Part shown: one piece after another, positions 43,637-43,664 of the stretch | Layout: every line of letters begins with the position of its first letter | Numbering within the stretch: the stretch's first letter is position 1 | Source: an uncultured Flavobacteriales bacterium | GTDB lineage: Bacteria; Bacteroidota; Bacteroidia; Flavobacteriales_D; Crocinitomicaceae | NCBI GenBank assembly: GCA_913059205.1 | Contig: CAJXRM010000015.1 | Span: 1-43,664 of the forward strand | Length of the DNA stretch: 43,664 bases | Reading direction: 5' to 3' | Notes under the pieces: model-generated | The model's input: only the letters and a program-made list of their open reading frames with translations | The model's database searches: none | What the model was told of the DNA's origin: nothing | Position numbers and translations under genes: made by a program

Positions 43637-43664
43637 CTGTCTCTTATACACATCTGACGCTGCC
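43637..43664 (-). other. Illumina Nextera read-1 adapter remnant (not genomic)
   Basis: The last 28 bases are the reverse complement of the Nextera read-1 adapter: mosaic end CTGTCTCTTATACACATCT followed by GACGCTGCC. Together with the opposite adapter at 1-45 this shows that the contig ends are library-fragment ends. Genomic sequence stops at 43636. Confidence 0.98.

Noticed and set aside
1..43664. CRISPR arrays, tRNA/rRNA genes, insertion sequences or prophage
   Set aside because: No direct-repeat arrays, tRNA cloverleaf, rRNA, transposase or phage gene was found in the gaps or coding regions read.

Overview
This is a low-GC bacterial window that reads as Bacteroidota, most likely a Flavobacteriales (Crocinitomicaceae-like) genome. 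The reasons are repeated TAnnTTTG -7 promoter boxes, poor Shine-Dalgarno sites, a methionine synthase split into two genes, Y_Y_Y/LytS and LytTR signalling, and many lipoproteins with short lipoboxes. The lineage is inferred from these traits, not from a search. Both ends are sequencing-library sequence: 1-45 is an Illumina Nextera i7 adapter with its index and 43637-43664 is the opposite Nextera read-1 adapter, so genomic DNA is 46-43636.

Left part (46-15135), mainly housekeeping and signalling: a truncated membrane protein, a NarL-type histidine kinase/response regulator pair, thiL, a large helical-repeat protein of unknown function, a Gly-rich lipoprotein, a Reg_prop/Y_Y_Y/LytS sensor kinase coupled to a LytTR regulator, a possible ~100-nt transcript with a 20-codon ORF, an alpha/beta hydrolase coupled to Xaa-Pro aminopeptidase, a small conserved protein, a lipoprotein, a degenerate stand-alone CTP-synthase-type amidotransferase domain coupled to a GT-C-like membrane protein, and RNase HI.

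Middle (15136-26060): a TetR-led RND efflux operon (TetR, TolC-like, MFP adaptor, RND pump) ending in a strong terminator; a 448-bp gap holding a candidate small RNA; then split metH (C-terminal and N-terminal genes) under a clear SAM-I (S-box) riboswitch with a near-consensus promoter.

Right part (26105-43581): fifteen genes all on the minus strand, tightly packed and often overlapping. In transcription order they are an LMF1-like membrane protein, a Wzt-like ABC ATPase, an unrecognised beta-rich protein (ABBA prenyltransferase-like pattern, tentative), a cytochrome P450, an alpha/alpha-toroid terpene-cyclase-like protein, a sulfotransferase, a secreted transglutaminase-like protein, a second sulfotransferase and a UbiA-type prenyltransferase. 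After an internal promoter candidate come a GDP-mannose 3,5-epimerase, a glycosyltransferase, an HTTM-like membrane protein, a nucleotide-sugar dehydrogenase and a TMTC-like membrane/TPR protein. I read this as a surface or secreted sulfated glycan/isoprenoid biosynthesis region. The UbiA + P450 + toroid + sulfotransferase core is the most likely novel system in the window; its product cannot be deduced from the sequence.
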